A DNA stretch of 40,276 nucleotides from Bacteroides sp. UBA7335 (GCA_002471185.1 DKPL01000013.1:1-40276), one strand, 5' to 3'. Positions 1 to 8,457 are shown, counted from the stretch's first letter. The notes: generated from the sequence alone by a model not told the origin. Translations and numbers: made by a program.

Positions 1-6
1 TTATAA

Positions 7-1137
7 ATGAAACTGATTTATCTCATTATATCTATATTATTATTGTGTGGATGCAATCAACCTTCACAAACTATTTCTGATATTCAGGGAGAAAGTGTTC
101 AGCTCTCTTATGCAACTGGTTTTACAATTGATAAAGCTGACAGCATTACAATAATCACTGTAAAAAACCCATGGAAAAAAGGAGAAATACATAGTCGTTA
201 TTACTTAGTAAAAAATGACTCAATTGTGGTTCCGCCAGATGGACAAAAGGTAATTATCCCCATAAAAAGTATGATGATAAATTCAGCAACTTACTTAGGT
301 TTTCTTGATTTATTGGATCAATTGGATAAAGTCACCGGAGTTTGTAATGCCAACTACATCTATAACCCCTCCATATTAGAACGAGTTAAAAAGGGAGAAA
401 TTAAAGATTTAGGAGAATCGTTCAATATAGATATAGAGAACTTATTGCTACTCAAGCCCGATGTGGTTATGACTACTGCTTATAATGCTGATGATGCCAA
501 TAGCACATTAATGAAACAGAGTGGACTAAAAATTATCTATAACATAGAATGGCAAGAACCTTCTATTTTAGGAAGAACGGAATGGATTAAATTTATAGCG
601 GCTTTTGTAGATCAATTACCATTGGCCGATAGTCTATTTAATGATATAAATAGTAAGTACCAATCGGCATGTAACATTGCTAATCAAGCACAACATCGCC
701 CTACCATTTTTTCGGGACAAGACTATAGAGGAACCTGGTCGCTTGCCGGAGGAAAGAGTTATACTGCCCAATTATTTCGAGATGCACATGCCTCTTATCT
801 CTATGAAAATGATACAATTTCTACTAGTATTTCATCTAACATAGAGCAAGCTCTAATTAATTTTAGCGAAACAGACATTTGGATTGGAACACAAGAGTGT
901 TCACTAAACGATTTAGGACAAAGCAATGATAAGTATAGATTATTCAAAGCATTTCGGCAAGGCAATGTATATAATATGAATAAACGAGTCAATAAAAATG
1001 GGGGAAATGATTATTGGGAGAGTGCTGTAGTACGCCCCGATTTGTTGCTGCAAGACATGATAAAAATTTGTCACCCCGAGTTACTGCCCGAATATGAAAC
1101 CGTCTATCTGGAAAAGTTAAGTGCCAATGAAAAATAA
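7..1137 (+). CDS. ABC transporter substrate-binding lipoprotein (siderophore/cobalamin type)
   Basis: Probable periplasmic-binding lipoprotein (Peripla_BP_2/BtuF-FepB type) that would deliver an iron chelate or corrinoid to the permease encoded next. The N-terminus has a lysine, a hydrophobic stretch and the lipobox LCGC with the modified cysteine at residue 16, so it should be membrane-anchored. The region around residues 95-160 (TYLGFLDLLDQLDKVTGV, then a run ending LLLLKPDVVMT) is the usual first lobe of this fold. At 376 residues it is full length for Bacteroidetes members. Its stop overlaps the start of the permease gene by 11 bases, so the two are translationally coupled. Only six bases precede the start, so any promoter or riboswitch lies outside the window. 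The ligand cannot be told from sequence. Confidence 0.85.
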   Translation: MKLIYLIISILLLCGCNQPSQTISDIQGESVQLSYATGFTIDKADSITIITVKNPWKKGEIHSRYYLVKNDSIVVPPDGQKVIIPIKSMMINSATYLGFLDLLDQLDKVTGVCNANYIYNPSILERVKKGEIKDLGESFNIDIENLLLLKPDVVMTTAYNADDANSTLMKQSGLKIIYNIEWQEPSILGRTEWIKFIAAFVDQLPLADSLFNDINSKYQSACNIANQAQHRPTIFSGQDYRGTWSLAGGKSYTAQLFRDAHASYLYENDTISTSISSNIEQALINFSETDIWIGTQECSLNDLGQSNDKYRLFKAFRQGNVYNMNKRVNKNGGNDYWESAVVRPDLLLQDMIKICHPELLPEYETVYLEKLSANEK

Positions 1138-2122
1138 GATTCTATTTCTATCACTATTCATTTTGCTAGTTATTGCTTTCTTTCTTGATATCATGATTGG
1201 AAGTGCCAATTTACCAATTAATGAAGTTTTTAACGCATTTATCGGACAAAGCGACAATCAGATTTATAGTGAGATTATTCTAAATCACCGATTGCCTAAA
1301 GCCATCACAGCAATTCTCACAGGTGCGTCACTTTCGGTAGCGGGTGTGTTGATGCAGACCATGTTTCACAACCCCTTGGCTGGTCCTGATGTACTTGGAG
1401 TAACTTCTGGTTCAAGTTTGGGTGTAGCTTTACTCACGTTAGGAGGCTCATCTCTTCCCTTTTGGTTTATATCGGGGTGGGGACAAATTATAGCCGCAAG
1501 TCTTGGTGCAGCATTAATATTATTATTGATAGTAATTGTAGCTACACGCATCCCTCAAACCACCTCTTTGTTAATTATTGGAATGATGTTTGGCTATTTT
1601 GTAGGTGCTATTGTTAGTATTTTACAGAGTACTAGCAATCCAGATACTTTAAAACTATTTATCACGTGGACTTTTGGTAGTTTATCGGCCGTAGGTTGGT
1701 CACAAATGGTAATTATGGCTCCTATTGTAGGTTGCGGTATATTATTAGCTTTTTTATTACAAAAATCACTCAATATACTTTTGCTAGGTAAAAACTATGC
1801 CAATGGACTTGGAGTCTCGGTTTCTCAATTGAGACTATGGATTATCATTGCCACAGCTTTGCTGGCTGGAGTCTCCACAGCATTTACTGGTCCCATTGCT
1901 TTTATTGGCATCACTATGCCACATGTAGCTCGAGGCTTATTTGCTACTTCTAATCATCGCATTGTGTTGCCAGCTGCGCTATTGTGTGGTTCTATCACTT
2001 TACTAGTATGCGATTTTATCTCTCAAATGCCCGGATTTCAAGGTACACTCCCTATCAATGCCATCACTTCATTGTTTGGCACTCCAATCATTATATGGAT
2101 TATTATGAAAAATAAAAGATAA
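1127..2122 (+). CDS. FecCD/BtuC-family ABC transporter permease
   Basis: Inner-membrane permease of a binding-protein-dependent importer for iron-siderophore or vitamin B12 (FecCD family). At 331 residues it has the usual length. The family signatures are clear: HRLPKAITAILTGASLSVAG near residues 45-65, then FHNPLAGPDVLGVTSG, and near the C-terminus GPIAFIGITMPHVAR, the loop that contacts the ATPase. I prefer ATG 1127 over the in-frame GTG at 1121, because it starts MKNK and gives a short overlap with the upstream gene. No ATP-binding subunit follows: a strong terminator comes four bases after the stop, so the ATPase must be upstream of the window or elsewhere. Confidence 0.9.
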   Translation: MKNKILFLSLFILLVIAFFLDIMIGSANLPINEVFNAFIGQSDNQIYSEIILNHRLPKAITAILTGASLSVAGVLMQTMFHNPLAGPDVLGVTSGSSLGVALLTLGGSSLPFWFISGWGQIIAASLGAALILLLIVIVATRIPQTTSLLIIGMMFGYFVGAIVSILQSTSNPDTLKLFITWTFGSLSAVGWSQMVIMAPIVGCGILLAFLLQKSLNILLLGKNYANGLGVSVSQLRLWIIIATALLAGVSTAFTGPIAFIGITMPHVARGLFATSNHRIVLPAALLCGSITLLVCDFISQMPGFQGTLPINAITSLFGTPIIIWIIMKNKR

Positions 2123-2125
2123 TCA

Positions 2126-2167
2126 AAAAAGCGATTTATCAGGTCAATACCCAATAAATCGCTTTTT
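2126..2167 (+). terminator. Rho-independent terminator after the FecCD permease
   Basis: A 13-bp perfect stem (AAAAAGCGATTTA at 2126-2138 with its complement at 2155-2167) ends in a T run immediately after the permease stop codon. The A-rich left arm would allow action in both directions. It separates the importer genes from the opposing META-domain gene. Confidence 0.85.
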
Positions 2168-2224
2168 GATTATAAATTAGAAGAATAAGCTATATTCTTA
2201 ATCCTTCTAGTAAAATTGTGTTGA

Positions 2225-3010
2225 TTAAAGTTTTTCAATAACCAATACCAATTGACCTTCACCGTTGTAGAAGCCAACACCTCCGGCAACTTTAGCAAAT
2301 GATTGAACGTTGTTTACAGCATTCAAGATTTTGCCTTCAATTTCCATATCAGGACATGCCATCATAGTAGTTATCACACCAGGGAAAGTAATCACAGCAG
2401 GATCGTTTGCATCTGTTTTGAACTCACCATTCATCACATTGCAACCCGCATTACCATGAATTCTACCAGCTTTAATATCAAATTCGATAAAAGGTTGGTT
2501 TTCCATACCCGATGGGACAGCTTCACCACTAACTTGTGTAATTGCCCATTTGCCTTGAAGTGCATCTACTGCGAATGGAGGAACTTTTTCCAATACCAAA
2601 ACAGTCTTATCCGATGCATCACATAAAGCAATACGTTCATCTTTGTCTTTTTTGAACTCTTTCACCTCGCCTAAAGCAGCCAAGATATTTTGCTCAAGTG
2701 TCAAATCAGGACAAGCCATACGTGTAGAGCCTACAGCTCCCAACTCCAACTTTCCCGGTTGAGTGTTGATATCAAAAGATGCCATCATTCTATTACATCC
2801 ACTGTATCCAAACATTCTACCCGATTTTGTATCAAAACCAATAAAAGGAGCTTCTTGATCGGTGGTTACTTTTACAGGAGTACCTTTAATTTCAACAATG
2901 TTCCACTCTCCGTTTAGAGTTGATAACGGAGCCTCTTCTTTAGCAGAGTTACAAGAGCTCATAGCAAGCGCTGTACCTGCAACAAGCATACTAACAAATA
3001 ATTTTTTCAT
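2225..3010 (-). CDS. Lipoprotein with two tandem META (HslJ-like, DUF306) domains
   Basis: A 261-residue exported lipoprotein: the leader MKKLFVSMLVAGTALAMSSC carries a lipobox with the cysteine at residue 20. Two META domains follow in tandem. Each starts with a LNGEWNI/LQGKWAIT strand and carries the family core, FGYSGCNRMMASF in the first and IHGNAGCNVMNGEF in the second, followed by a MACPD motif (TRMACPDLTLE, MMACPDMEIE). META/HslJ proteins are linked in other bacteria to envelope stress and novobiocin resistance, but the molecular role is unknown. Monocistronic, with its own -7 box 33 bases upstream. Confidence 0.85.
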   Translation of the reverse strand: MKKLFVSMLVAGTALAMSSCNSAKEEAPLSTLNGEWNIVEIKGTPVKVTTDQEAPFIGFDTKSGRMFGYSGCNRMMASFDINTQPGKLELGAVGSTRMACPDLTLEQNILAALGEVKEFKKDKDERIALCDASDKTVLVLEKVPPFAVDALQGKWAITQVSGEAVPSGMENQPFIEFDIKAGRIHGNAGCNVMNGEFKTDANDPAVITFPGVITTMMACPDMEIEGKILNAVNNVQSFAKVAGGVGFYNGEGQLVLVIEKL

Positions 3011-3042
3011 TAATAAATAATGTTTAAGTTAAAAACAAGCCG

Positions 3043-3050
3043 CAAATATA
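3043..3050 (-). promoter_or_regulatory. Bacteroidales -7 box for the META lipoprotein gene
   Basis: On the minus strand the box reads TATATTTG followed by C, matching the Bacteroides sigma-ABfr consensus TAnnTTTG. It lies 33 bases before the ATG. No clear -33 TTTG was found. Confidence 0.6.
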
Positions 3051-3136
3051 TTAAAAATAACAGAAACTATATATTTTTGTTTTAAGATAGATAGATAAAA
3101 AGGTTATACCAGATGATTAACTTCAAATAAATGACG

Positions 3137-3144
3137 TATATTTG
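3137..3144 (+). promoter_or_regulatory. Bacteroidales -7 box for the polyamine dehydrogenase gene
   Basis: TATATTTG followed by GC, a match to TAnnTTTG, 51 bases upstream of the ATG at 3196. A convincing -33 element is not visible. Confidence 0.6.
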
Positions 3145-3195
3145 CTCCCTAATCAATTTATTAAATACTTAATTTTTAATTCATAGAATAAAGAA

Positions 3196-4389
3196 ATGGG
3201 TAGAGTTCTTATTATCGGTGCGGGCGGTGTAGGTACTGTCGTAGCACACAAAGTGGCACAAAATGCCGATATCTTTACTGACATTATGATTGCCAGTAGA
3301 ACTAAATCGAAGTGTGATGCTATCGTAAACGCCATCGGTAACCCTAATATTAAAACGGCTCAAGTTGATGCCGACAATGTAGAAGAGTTAGTAGCGTTAT
3401 TTAATGATTTTAAGCCAGAAATGGTTATTAATGTTGCCCTTCCTTATCAAGATCTTACCATCATGGAAGCTTGTTTGAAAGCGGGTGTTAACTATTTGGA
3501 TACTGCTAACTATGAGCCAAAAGACGAAGCTCATTTTGAATATAGTTGGCAATGGGCTTACAAAAAACGCTTTGAAGAAGCTGGACTGACTGCGATTTTA
3601 GGATGTGGGTTTGACCCGGGTGTAAGTGGTGTATTTACAGCTTATGCAGCCAAACATTATTTTGATGAAATGGAATATCTTGATATTGTAGACTGTAATG
3701 CAGGAGATCATCATAAAGCATTTGCAACTAATTTTAATCCGGAAATCAACATCCGTGAAATTACTCAAAATGGTCGTTATTGGAAAAATGGTGAATGGAT
3801 TACAACCAAACCATTAGAAATACATCAAGATATTACTTACCCTAATATTGGTCCTCGCGATTCATATTTGCTTTTCCACGAAGAACTTGAATCATTGGTA
3901 AAAAACTTCCCTACCATCAAACGTGCTCGTTTTTGGATGACTTTTGGTCAAGAATATTTAACTCATCTTCGTGTGATTCAAAATATTGGCATGGCAAGTA
4001 TTGAACCAATCAATTACAATGGTCAAGAGATTGTTCCATTGCAATTCTTGAAAGCAGTTTTACCTAACCCACAAGACTTAGGTGAAAATTATGAAGGTGA
4101 AACATCAATCGGTTGTCGCATCCGCGGTTTGAAAGATGGTAAAGAACGTACATACTACGTTTACAACAACTGTAGCCACCGTGCTGCATACGAAGAAACA
4201 GGAATGCAAGGAGTAAGCTATACTACTGGTGTGCCTGCAATGATTGGTGCAATGATGTTCTTCAAAGGCGAATGGAAACGTCCAGGTGTATGGAATGTTG
4301 AGGAGTTTAATCCAGATCCATTTATGGAACAATTGAACAAACAAGGCTTACCTTGGCATGAAGAATTTGACAACAATTTAGAACTTTAA
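3196..4389 (+). CDS. Carboxynorspermidine/carboxyspermidine dehydrogenase (saccharopine dehydrogenase family)
   Basis: A 397-residue cytoplasmic oxidoreductase of the saccharopine dehydrogenase family. It has an N-terminal Rossmann motif GAGGVGTVVAHKVA (residues 7-20) and the subfamily motifs NYLDTANYEP and LGCGFDPGVSGVF. Full-length proteins of this kind in gut Bacteroidetes are carboxy(nor)spermidine dehydrogenases, which condense a diamine with aspartate semialdehyde using NADPH. The product is then decarboxylated (NspC/CASDC) to a polyamine. The decarboxylase gene is not in this window. The name Lys1/saccharopine dehydrogenase would be a family-level label only. It has its own promoter box and is followed by a strong hairpin, then by the small membrane peptide-bcp-recA cluster on the same strand. 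Confidence 0.85.
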   Translation: MGRVLIIGAGGVGTVVAHKVAQNADIFTDIMIASRTKSKCDAIVNAIGNPNIKTAQVDADNVEELVALFNDFKPEMVINVALPYQDLTIMEACLKAGVNYLDTANYEPKDEAHFEYSWQWAYKKRFEEAGLTAILGCGFDPGVSGVFTAYAAKHYFDEMEYLDIVDCNAGDHHKAFATNFNPEINIREITQNGRYWKNGEWITTKPLEIHQDITYPNIGPRDSYLLFHEELESLVKNFPTIKRARFWMTFGQEYLTHLRVIQNIGMASIEPINYNGQEIVPLQFLKAVLPNPQDLGENYEGETSIGCRIRGLKDGKERTYYVYNNCSHRAAYEETGMQGVSYTTGVPAMIGAMMFFKGEWKRPGVWNVEEFNPDPFMEQLNKQGLPWHEEFDNNLEL

Positions 4390-4394
4390 TAAAT

Positions 4395-4431
4395 TTAAGT
4401 ACTGATTAAACAGGATTTAATCAGTACTTAA
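4395..4431 (+). terminator. Sixteen-bp perfect hairpin between the polyamine gene and the bcp-recA cluster
   Basis: TTAAGTACTGATTAAA (4395-4410) pairs exactly with 4416-4431 around a five-base loop. It is followed by A's rather than T's on the plus strand, so it is not a textbook intrinsic terminator. It could terminate weakly, attenuate, or protect the 3' end of the upstream message. No promoter box is obvious between it and the next start codon. Confidence 0.5.
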
Positions 4432-4445
4432 AAAAAATATAAATC

Positions 4446-4613
4446 GTGAAAAAGACATCATTAATCATTCTATTTGCAGTTATAGGTATAGTTATAATCT
4501 TGCAACTCATTAATGACAATGATTTAATTACCCGTATATTAGGTGCGATTCAAATTGTATTGATTTGCATTTTAGGATATTCACTTGGTAAGAATAAAAA
4601 AAAGAAAATATGA
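4446..4613 (+). CDS. Small 55-residue two-helix membrane protein, coupled to bcp
   Basis: Starts at GTG 4446 and encodes 55 residues: a short basic start (MKKTS), a hydrophobic helix (about residues 6-20), a polar turn with NDND, a second hydrophobic helix (about 31-47) and a very basic tail ending KNKKKKI. The predicted form is a two-helix hairpin in the inner membrane with both ends cytoplasmic. The stop codon overlaps the bcp ATG in an ATGA arrangement, which is the best evidence that it is translated. I do not recognise the family. It is too short for common gene-calling cut-offs and could easily be missed. Confidence 0.65.
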   Translation: MKKTSLIILFAVIGIVIILQLINDNDLITRILGAIQIVLICILGYSLGKNKKKKI

Positions 4614-5065
4614 TGAAAGTAGGTGATAAGGCTCCCGATTTATTAGGAAAAGACGAAAACGGAAAAGAGGTTCGTCTAAGTGACTATAAAGGTAAAAAGA
4701 TTATTTTATATTTTTACCCCAAAGATAGTACTCCTGGATGTACAGCAGAAGCTTGCAGCATGCGCGATAACTATACCGAATTGCAAAAAGCCGGATATGT
4801 AGTTATCGGAGTTAGCGTTGATAGCGAACAAGCGCATCAAAAGTTTATTGCTAAAAACGAGCTCCCCTTCCCTCTTATTGCCGATACTGATAAGAAATTA
4901 GTAGAAGAATTTGGTGTATGGGGCGAGAAAACATTGGCTGGTCGTAAATATATGGGTACCTTCAGAACCACTTTTTTAATTGATGAAAATGGTGTGATAG
5001 AGAAAGTTTTCACTCCTAAAGAGATTAAAACTAAAGAACATGCCACGCAGATTTTGTCTTTGTAA
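4610..5065 (+). CDS. bcp: Thioredoxin-dependent thiol peroxidase (Bcp/PrxQ)
   Basis: Cytoplasmic peroxiredoxin that reduces hydrogen and organic peroxides at the expense of thioredoxin. The motif STPGCTAEAC places the peroxidatic cysteine at residue 44 and the resolving cysteine at 49, the five-residue spacing of the atypical 2-Cys Bcp group. The PxxxTPxC and FPLIADTDKK elements are intact, and 151 residues is the standard length. Two ATGs are adjacent (4610 and 4613); the first overlaps the upstream small gene. It lies 29 bases before recA, so oxidative defence and DNA repair are probably co-transcribed. Confidence 0.95.
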   Translation: MMKVGDKAPDLLGKDENGKEVRLSDYKGKKIILYFYPKDSTPGCTAEACSMRDNYTELQKAGYVVIGVSVDSEQAHQKFIAKNELPFPLIADTDKKLVEEFGVWGEKTLAGRKYMGTFRTTFLIDENGVIEKVFTPKEIKTKEHATQILSL

Positions 5066-5094
5066 AAACAGAACAAACTATTATAATAAACAGT

Positions 5095-6132
5095 ATGGCA
5101 AAAAAAGATGAACTAAATTTTGAAACCGGAAATAATATGGCATCAAACGAGAAATTAAAAGCCTTACAGGCTGCTATGGATAAGATAGAAAAAACCTTTG
5201 GTAAAGGCTCTATCATGAAAATGGGCGATGAAGTTATCGAACAAATTGAAGTTATCCCTACCGGATCAATTGCACTTGATGCAGCTCTTGGCGTTGGTGG
5301 TTATCCTCGTGGTAGAATAATTGAAATCTATGGTCCAGAGTCTTCCGGTAAAACAACCTTGGCTATCCATGCCATTGCAGAAACACAAAAAGCAGGTGGC
5401 ATTGCTGCATTTATTGATGCAGAACATGCTTTCGATCGCTTCTATGCTGAAAAATTAGGAGTTGATGTAGACAATTTATTTATCTCACAACCTGATAATG
5501 GTGAACAAGCATTAGAGATTGCCGAACAATTAATTCGTTCGTCAGCTATTGATATTATTGTCATCGACTCTGTTGCAGCATTAACGCCTAAAGCTGAAAT
5601 TGAAGGTGATATGGGTGATAACAAAGTAGGATTGCAAGCTCGTTTAATGTCACAAGCGCTCCGTAAACTAACTGCTGCAGTTAGCAAAACTCGTACTACT
5701 TGTATCTTTATCAATCAATTGCGCGAGAAGATTGGCGTAATGTTTGGTAACCCCGAAACAACAACTGGCGGTAACGCATTGAAATTCTATGCATCTGTAC
5801 GTTTAGATATTCGTGGTGGTCAAGCCATTAAGGATGGTGAAGATATGATTGGTAAGACTACCAAAGTGAAAGTGGTAAAAAATAAAGTAGCACCTCCATT
5901 CCGCAGAGCTGAATTTGATATTATGTTTGGCGAAGGTATTTCACGTACAGGCGAAATTATCGACTTAGGTGCCGATATGGGTATTATTAAGAAAAGCGGT
6001 TCGTGGTATAGCTACAATGACACCAAATTAGGACAAGGACGTGACGCTGCAAAACAATGTGTTATGGACAATCCAGAATTGGCTGAAGAGATCGAAGTAC
6101 TAATCTTTGAGAGATTACAAGAAAAGAAATAA
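5095..6132 (+). CDS. recA: RecA recombinase
   Basis: Core homologous-recombination and SOS ATPase. Walker A GPESSGKT is at residues 80-87. IIVIDSVAAL is the Walker B region, and TCIFINQLREKIGVMFGNPETTTGGNALKF covers the L2 and core segment. At 345 residues it is complete. The first 16 residues (MAKKDELNFETGNNMA) form a lineage-specific extension; an alternative start at the internal ATG (MASNEKL) cannot be excluded. No LexA box was recognised nearby. The gene ends in a strong terminator. Confidence 0.98.
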   Translation: MAKKDELNFETGNNMASNEKLKALQAAMDKIEKTFGKGSIMKMGDEVIEQIEVIPTGSIALDAALGVGGYPRGRIIEIYGPESSGKTTLAIHAIAETQKAGGIAAFIDAEHAFDRFYAEKLGVDVDNLFISQPDNGEQALEIAEQLIRSSAIDIIVIDSVAALTPKAEIEGDMGDNKVGLQARLMSQALRKLTAAVSKTRTTCIFINQLREKIGVMFGNPETTTGGNALKFYASVRLDIRGGQAIKDGEDMIGKTTKVKVVKNKVAPPFRRAEFDIMFGEGISRTGEIIDLGADMGIIKKSGSWYSYNDTKLGQGRDAAKQCVMDNPELAEEIEVLIFERLQEKK

Positions 6133-6200
6133 AAACTGTAGGTTATAGAAGTAACATAATAATACTATTGTGTTCATCAATTTCTACAGCATAAAAAAAA

Positions 6201-6245
6201 GAAAAGCATGAATAAATGAGTCATATACATTTATTCATGCTTTTC
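6201..6245. terminator. Bidirectional terminator between recA and the cupin gene
   Basis: An 18-bp perfect stem (GAAAAGCATGAATAAATG at 6201-6218 with 6228-6245) has an A run on its left and a T-rich run on its right. It sits between two convergent genes and can serve both. Confidence 0.85.
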
Positions 6246-6266
6246 CTTTTTAGCAAACCAATACAA

Positions 6267-6689
6267 TCACCATCTAACTTCTTGATCTGTAATTACTCCA
6301 TCACCCATTGTATACTGTTCTAGACTACCTTCTTTGGCTTGAATACATATATATCGCAAAGGTTCGTCTGAAGTACAACGCAACGAACGATTTCCAGCAG
6401 TAGCAACTCGAATAACCGATCCATTAGCAATAGGAAAAACCGTATCATTTACTTGAAAATCTCCCGCACCAGACAAAACGATGTATTGTTCTTCGTTTTG
6501 TTTATGAGCATGGAAGAAAGGCACTGCTTCTCCACTATTCAAGACTCCAAAAGATAACTCACAAGACGTTGCTCCAGTAGCATCTTTCAAAAACATTTTT
6601 TCACTAAAAGCACAAACATCACCTATTGATACGTGTTTAAAGTCAGTACCAACATTCATTTCTTTAATTTCATTCTTTTTTGTTTCCAT
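6267..6689 (-). CDS. Small cupin-domain protein
   Basis: Single-domain cupin of 140 residues. The two half-motifs are visible: GEAVPFFHAHKQNEEQYIVLSG (histidines and glutamate of metal-binding motif 1) and FPIANGSVIRVATAGNRSLRC (motif 2, without the usual histidine). An upstream in-frame ATG (6740) would add 17 hydrophobic residues, but it lies in the divergent control region, so METKKNEIKE at 6689 is the better start. Transcribed away from an HxlR-type regulator with a shared palindrome between them, suggesting a redox- or electrophile-responsive pair. The substrate is unknown. Confidence 0.75.
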   Translation of the reverse strand: METKKNEIKEMNVGTDFKHVSIGDVCAFSEKMFLKDATGATSCELSFGVLNSGEAVPFFHAHKQNEEQYIVLSGAGDFQVNDTVFPIANGSVIRVATAGNRSLRCTSDEPLRYICIQAKEGSLEQYTMGDGVITDQEVRW

Positions 6690-6776
6690 CCTAATAGTTA
6701 TTTTTAGTAAGTTTGTAACCACATTGCAAACTAACAGCAAATATCTATGATTTACAAGAAGTTACATTCACGTATC

Positions 6777-6798
6777 TTAGTTACTTGCAGGTAACTAA
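6777..6798. promoter_or_regulatory. Probable HxlR operator between cupin and regulator genes
   Basis: Perfect palindrome with eight-base arms, TTAGTTAC and GTAACTAA, around a six-base centre. It lies 37 bases upstream of the HxlR-type start. More GTTAC half-sites occur nearby (6761 and, inverted, around 6714). Position and symmetry fit binding by the dimeric regulator encoded next to it. Confidence 0.6.
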
Positions 6799-6834
6799 TG
6801 TTAGAAATCAACAAAATAGAAAAAGTTAAATAAC

Positions 6835-7158
6835 ATGAAATCATTTATACATGAGGGATTCTGCCCTATTCGCGATATTATAGTGCGCATCAATAGCAAA
6901 TGGGCCATGTTGATTATGACTACACTGCATGCCAATGGCACCTTACGTTTCAATGAAATTCAAAAAACCATAGGAGACATTTCGCATCGGATGTTGACCG
7001 TTACACTACGCACATTAGAAGATGATGGAATGATTGAACGCAACATATATGCAGAAGTTCCTCCACGTGTAGAATATGCATTAACAGAAAAGGGAGAAAG
7101 TTTTATACCGATAGTTGAGCAATTAGTAGCATGGGCATTAGCTCATGCTGAAAAATAA
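6835..7158 (+). CDS. HxlR-family winged-helix transcriptional regulator
   Basis: A 107-residue dimeric DNA-binding protein. It has the HxlR hallmarks: an N-terminal cysteine (EGFCPIRDII, Cys10), the helix INSKWAMLIM, RFNEIQKTIGDISHRMLTVTLRTLEDDGMIER (recognition helix and wing), and a C-terminal dimerisation helix. In YodB/HypR-type relatives the N-terminal cysteine senses quinones or disulfide stress; here that is inference. Likely represses itself and the divergent cupin gene from the palindrome just upstream. Confidence 0.9.
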   Translation: MKSFIHEGFCPIRDIIVRINSKWAMLIMTTLHANGTLRFNEIQKTIGDISHRMLTVTLRTLEDDGMIERNIYAEVPPRVEYALTEKGESFIPIVEQLVAWALAHAEK

Positions 7159-7186
7159 AAAAGCAGATTAAAAAATCTGCTTTTTT
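7157..7186. terminator. Terminator between the HxlR and YeiH-family genes
   Basis: A 13-bp stem AAAAAAGCAGATT with its exact complement, four-base loop, flanked by A and T runs. It overlaps the HxlR stop codon and serves two convergent genes. Confidence 0.85.
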
Positions 7187-7223
7187 ATCTATTTAATATT
7201 ATGAGAATAAATTTATAGTAAAA

Positions 7224-8216
7224 CTACACCCACATAATGTAGGTTAAAGAAGCTACGCTAATAATTATCCACAATAAAATTCCCAACAACAGAGGTCTCA
7301 ATCCTACAGCTTTCAGCACATTCATTGACAATGAAGCTCCAATAAAAAACATTGTAATTGTCAATGTTTTACGAGCTAATTCATTAATTGCCAATCCAAT
7401 TTGAGGTACACCATTCAATAAATAGGTATTTACTACCATTGCGCCCAAGAAGAAGAATATAAACCAAGGTATTGATATTTTTTGCCCTTTAGATTTAAAA
7501 ACAAAAGAGGTAAAGAGTGCCATTGGAATAATCCAAAGCGCACGAGTTAGCTTGATGGTGGTAGCAATACCTAATGCCTCTTCACCATAAGCAGCACCTG
7601 CACCTACTACCGAACTAGTATCGTGAATTGCAATAGCCGCCCAAGTTCCAAATTGCTGTTGCGTCATATCTAAAGCATGACCAATAGCCGGAAAAATAAA
7701 TAGAGCAATTGCATTCAAAATAAAAATAGTAGCCAGTGAAACAGACATTTCAGAATCATTGGCTCTTAATACCGGCCCCACTGCTGCAATTGCACTACCA
7801 CCGCAAATAGCAGTACCCGACCCAATTAAATAAGAGGTTTTTTTATCTAGTTTAAAAAACTTTCTACCCATAAAGTATCCGATAGCCAAAGTTCCAATAA
7901 CCGATATAACCGTAAAAGCCATCCCCTCTTTTCCTGAAGCCACAGCTGAATGAAGATTCATACCAAACCCTAAACCGACTACCGAATATTGCAACAAATA
8001 CTTTGAAGTCTTTTTATTAAAGTTGGGATGAGCCTGTCCACAAAGCAAGGCAAAAGCCAAACCCAAAAACAATGCCACAGGAGGAGTAACCCATCCAGAA
8101 GCGGCTTGCAAACCTGGGATATAGTCTAAAAGTAAAAATACAGTAAGCACAGAAAGTAATCCTACATAAATCTTTTTGTTGTGTGCATGCAACGTCTTAA
8201 TCAGTTTAGATGCCAT
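7224..8216 (-). CDS. YeiH-family (UPF0324) putative sulfate/sulfonate exporter
   Basis: A 330-residue polytopic inner-membrane protein of about ten helices. The family signature GSGTAICGGSAIAAVGPVLRA is near residues 130-150, and another conserved stretch, WAAIAIHDTSSVVGAGAAYG, is near 190-210. UPF0324/YeiH members are predicted transporters, some tied to sulfolactate or sulfite export. Substrate assignment is from the family only. Monocistronic, with a clear -7 box 36 bases upstream. Confidence 0.85.
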   Translation of the reverse strand: MASKLIKTLHAHNKKIYVGLLSVLTVFLLLDYIPGLQAASGWVTPPVALFLGLAFALLCGQAHPNFNKKTSKYLLQYSVVGLGFGMNLHSAVASGKEGMAFTVISVIGTLAIGYFMGRKFFKLDKKTSYLIGSGTAICGGSAIAAVGPVLRANDSEMSVSLATIFILNAIALFIFPAIGHALDMTQQQFGTWAAIAIHDTSSVVGAGAAYGEEALGIATTIKLTRALWIIPMALFTSFVFKSKGQKISIPWFIFFFLGAMVVNTYLLNGVPQIGLAINELARKTLTITMFFIGASLSMNVLKAVGLRPLLLGILLWIIISVASLTYIMWV

Positions 8217-8251
8217 AAGTTTCTATATTGGTTTATTATTTATTTTCGATG

Positions 8252-8259
8252 CAAAGATA
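8252..8259 (-). promoter_or_regulatory. Bacteroidales -7 box for the YeiH-family gene
   Basis: Minus-strand TATCTTTG followed by CATC, a full match to TAnnTTTG, 36 bases before the ATG. Confidence 0.65.
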
Positions 8260-8385
8260 CAACATGCTATTGGTGTATACTAATTGTTTCTTTTTATGCA
8301 TTATAACTTTTTGTTATTATTAGAACACACTCTATTATCGAGCTATTGATGATATATATTCTTAGTATGTTGCCACAAAAAATAT

Positions 8386-8393
8386 TAAATTTG
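8386..8393 (+). promoter_or_regulatory. Probable -7 box for the TIGR02757 gene
   Basis: TAAATTTG matches TAnnTTTG and lies 65 bases upstream of the ATG. The -33 region shows only TTAG, so this is a moderate call. Confidence 0.4.
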
Positions 8394-8457
8394 AATGTCG
8401 TATGCAATGAAAGTACTCATTGGTTGTTTATAAGAAAAAGATTACCTCTCAAGGCTC

